Positions 60,601 through 64,000 of a stretch of 64,000 nt of DNA are shown one piece after another; the stretch's first letter is position 1; each line of letters opens with the position of its first letter. This DNA comes from Anisakis pegreffii. Taxonomy: Eukaryota > Nematoda > Chromadorea > Rhabditida > Anisakidae. The position numbers were made by a program, and so were the translations under genes. The stretch spans positions 144,969-208,968 of the forward strand of contig JAPYMA010000147.1 of assembly GCA_035041965.1 (NCBI GenBank). The letters run 5' to 3'. The notes below the pieces were generated by a model, which was given only the letters and a program-made list of their open reading frames with translations, had not been told where the DNA came from and did not search any database.

Positions 60601-63600
60601 ATAAGTTATCCATGAACAACTGAGGTCCCAAGTTTATAATATACATCGAGGCACATGTTTCCAGCTTTATAACATACAACTGAGGCAGAGAAATAAATAG
60701 TAGTAACGCTTAATGATTACGACATCAGTACCGAACCTATCCAAATCCTAACCGTTTCATAAATTTTCAAAAATTCGAGAATCGAATTACTTTGAAAGAA
60801 CTCTTCCATAATATGAAAATACAGAAAAGAACAAAAGGAAATCGTTGAATGTTTATGACTGATTCTTTAATTCGATGAGCCACAAACAGATGAGGAAACT
60901 GCTTGTCGAACGGATGTTTATTCAGCAGAAACGAATCAATGAATAATCTCGTGTAGATTCAATTCAATGGAATCACTTGCTAATCACTTGGAATCACTTC
61001 CTCTCGAAATGGAACCCCTCAAAATGAAATGAATCACTTGCTATAAAATCGTTGCCAATGAAGATGACCCTATAGCAGTTGGATTAATGATATGATACGC
61101 ATTAAGAAAAGTATTAACGACGTGCATTTTACAAGGTTTTAAACGCTAAACACTAAATGAAAATAGATGGCCTAGCGCAGAAGCATAGAGATGTAAGCCA
61201 AATCAACTGATAGGTATTGATTAGGGACGTGAAGTGGTTTGAGATTGGTCGGCCAGCTGAACTTTTAAAGAAAAATGTTGAAAGAATGATGCTAAGACGA
61301 AATGATGTACTAGGCAACATAGTGGTGTTTCGTTCAGCTCACGTTCCCTGTTAAATATAAGACAACAATCTGAATGCATATTCTTGTATCTATATTCATG
61401 CTAATCGCCTGTAGTTGAATTGGAAACACTTAGCGCTTATCATCTTATTCATCCTGCGAAAGAAGTGTGAAATGAATTAGAATTTCTGTTAGTCAGGTTG
61501 AACCCATTCAATGTCTTAAGCATTATATCTTCCCAAATCAGGAAAGTGTTCAGTTAAATACAAGATTATTTACAATACTATTGAGTTGAGTTTTCAAATT
61601 CAAAAAAATGGCAGGAAAGACAGCAAAGACGTTACAAATTTGAGGCAGTCGAATTATTTATAATTTTGAAAACACAAAGCTCATCGTTGAAAGCACTCAG
61701 TGATAGGCAGCTGCGGTGAGTGAAACAGTGGAAATTATTCAAGCATTAAACTGCAATGAATTTAAGTAGCAATTTGAGATGACAGATCTGATACACGCAA
61801 CGAATGGAAACATTCGTGCTGATTAATGAGTTGTTTTGAATCGATATTTGCTTGTTTTGCTTAAGCAGATCACAGTGATACACATTATTCACATTCGGAG
61901 CACGGAAATATCTTTAATGTTTCAGTGGACGAAACTACATCAGTAAACAGTTGCTTTAATTTACAATAAAATCACTACGAGAAGAACTGGCGGATCATCT
62001 CTAATGACGTAAACGAAGGATGTTGAACTGGATACTTTTCATGAGGTAACCACTGAATAATGCCAACGAATGTTGTCGAAACTGGGGATGTGCAAAATCA
62101 TGTGCACCACATAATTCAGCACCACCATTTCCAAACTAACATTATTCTTTGGTTCTATCACTAATATGCTCATTTCTTCATACTGTCAGATTCCTCAGAT
62201 TCTCCTGTTTCAGAAAAGTATAAATGTTGTCGAGCGATTTTGTCCTGTCGAAGTAACACTGAGGATTTTTTGGAAACATCTCATGTGTATGGGCAGCTCA
62301 TTTCAATACAGGTTTGCAGAGGAACACGTCTTTTTCTCTTATCCGTCAGATTCTCTAGGTTCTCGTTTTTTAGTAGAGTACATATATTGTGAGGCGATTT
62401 TGCTCGCTGTTCGGATTTTGTTGATCATTTCGATACATGCATACTGATTGTGAGATACTTTATATTATTTATACTTTATATTTATATTATTCACGCAACA
62501 ATTTTGTAGAAATTATCCTTGCGTACATCATTGCTAGAAAGCGATTTGCTTATCAGAGCGATTCGAATCTTAGAAATTAAAGGTATTGAGCGTCTCAATT
62601 GTATCAATCGTGCTTTCACATGCGTTCCTTCTTAATCACAAGCTGATGATGATATTAATGAATAGAATCTTGCAAGAACAATCAGATATCATTACTTAGA
62701 ATAGGATATATGCTTATTCTCTAGCCTCCAGCAAAGGCAAAAGTTCCAAATCCAGTCTTCTTTTTGGTAATGCAGTTTCAAATAGCTGATCATAGATCAA
62801 AAATTTGTACACTGAAGTGTTGTCAATACAATAGAATTTTGCAATAGACCTCTGACTGCATCACGTCAAAAAGCGTCAAGCGATGTTCCATGCTTACAAT
62901 GCTTTAAACACGCACGTGTACACCTACGCACGCTCGCATCTGAGGCATGACACTCGAGATTCATGAGACTTCTGCATCCCTACTCTCTCCTATATTCCCG
63001 TTCTATTTTCTTTCTTACCAGTCATCGCAATGCTATTTCGACTGATAAGGCAATCAAGCACCCCATCTGTCCATCGATTTTTAGCTCATCTAACTCCACC
63101 ATGATGGCTTAAATCACTTTCAATTAAGTTACAATGACTGTACGATTGCTGTCATTTTTTGATATTCATTAGAGTCAAGACACACAATTTTTTTCCTCTC
63201 CGATTTGTATTGTTAGCGTTCTCCGGAATTTCATTCGCATTCTGGAATGAAACAGGTTCTATGATCCTGGAAAATGATTTCGGCGAAATATCGATTCTTT
63301 CTCCCATTGGTATTTGAACTCAATAATATGTATATGCTCTGTTGATCACTTCATTCTGATCATAAATGTGCATTCTATGAATTCTATTGGTCTGTCAATG
63401 GTACCATGCCAATTGATCAACGCAGATCGTGCACTGTGACTGTTTTGTTTACAACATTCATTTTATTATTCAGTCTCGTTCACTGCTGTCGTGTATTGTG
63501 CGATGAATTGGTGCTGTGTGTGTGATGTAATTGATGATTTTATTCCGTCCATGCTTTTTCTGGCATCTCAAATATCCATTGAATTTTTTAACGTTATTAG

Positions 63601-64000
63601 TATCATAGATAAAGGGAAGATAGAATGAGGGGATCTTTGAATTCAGTTTGAATACTGAAATATGATAATATTTGCAGTGTAAGGGATATCTCATTAAATC
63701 ATCACCATCGCTATAATAGTATAGAACGTTGATGATGTGTGCGAATAATCTATCAATGAGAAATGTGTTATCAGTAAGTATCGTAATGAACTGCATATGA
63801 TGAAAACTGCGAATTAGTCATTTAATATTGTCTCAGACGTGCATATGAGGATGATCAGGCAGCCAAACTAGGGTAGCTTTAACCGTGCTATCAATGATCA
63901 TCACCCTGAATTGACGGTGAGGAATTAGATTATTTCTATGATGATTTAATTTTTTAATTGCTGGTTTGAAATGACTTTATTGTCAATCGCTCTTGTTATC
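57629..64000. other. long stretch without a recognised gene
   Basis: I found no convincing gene over 6.4 kb. The minus frame at 59115-59339 contains a possible short exon after GCATTTTCAG but nothing to join to. Short structures noted: inverted repeat around 58425-58570 (TATCTCCTTTG and its complement), a 13-bp stem near 59811-59849, AATCACTTG units near 60970-61040, and a diverged direct repeat at about 62185-62245 and 62345-62405. Distant exons of neighbouring genes cannot be excluded. Confidence 0.45.

Noticed and set aside
1..64000. CRISPR arrays, bacterial operons, phage or viral genes
   Set aside because: No regularly spaced repeats, no Shine-Dalgarno-led gene strings and no viral protein motifs; the window is eukaryotic throughout.
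1..64000. tRNA, 5S rRNA and spliced-leader RNA genes
   Set aside because: I looked for B-box-like GGTTCGA motifs and an SL1-like leader and found none with the required context; a dedicated covariance search would be decisive.

Overview
This window is nuclear DNA of a nematode, most likely a chromadorean. Four things support that. There is a U6 snRNA gene with a nematode-like 5' stem. There is a complete PINCH/UNC-97 gene of 349 codons, close to the C. elegans protein length. There are two nematode-type 7TM chemoreceptor genes (SRT-like and SRSX-like). Introns are short with TTTCAG-like acceptors throughout. The sequence is AT-rich with low gene density. Species is not determined. All exon chains were built by hand from splice motifs, reading phase and protein similarity recognised by eye; no alignment was run.

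Layout. 1-797: truncated hAT-type non-autonomous transposon (copy A). 798-9697: mostly non-coding, with a palindrome-ended element (3263-3696) and a likely small secreted prepropeptide gene (5738-6234, +). 9698-12299 (-): four-helix LAPTM-like membrane protein, 5' end missing. 12.3-20 kb: two weak coding candidates, otherwise nothing recognised. 19979-23583 (-): unc-97/PINCH, ten exons. 23776-24650: hAT copy B. 25449-26069 (+): small single-pass membrane protein. 26434-32508 (-): 13-exon secreted serine protease with alternating SRCR and LDL-receptor-A domains before a trypsin domain; hAT copy C makes up nearly all of one intron. 33696-33799 (-): U6. 34274-35817 (-): 5'-truncated Penelope-like retroelement with RT and GIY-YIG domains, one nonsense codon, and a hammerhead-ribozyme-like fold downstream. 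37041-39505 (-): SRSX-like receptor. 40790-50750 (-): three secreted-protein genes (Gly/Tyr-rich; an 81-residue peptide; a ShK-domain Gly-rich protein whose intron holds hAT copy D). 51678-52395: hAT copy E, rearranged. 54027-57628 (-): SRT-like receptor, nine exons. 57629-64000: nothing recognised beyond repeats.

How the parts relate. The strongest genes are unrelated in role: integrin adhesion (UNC-97), extracellular proteolysis, chemoreception, secreted structural or peptide products and spliceosomal RNA. The shared theme is transposon activity. Five copies of one hAT-derived family (ends close to CAGTGGTTCTCA, 8-bp target duplications) have landed between genes and in introns, and four of five keep an open reading frame for the same short peptide module. 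No bacterial-style system, CRISPR array or operon with a recognisable pathway is present.
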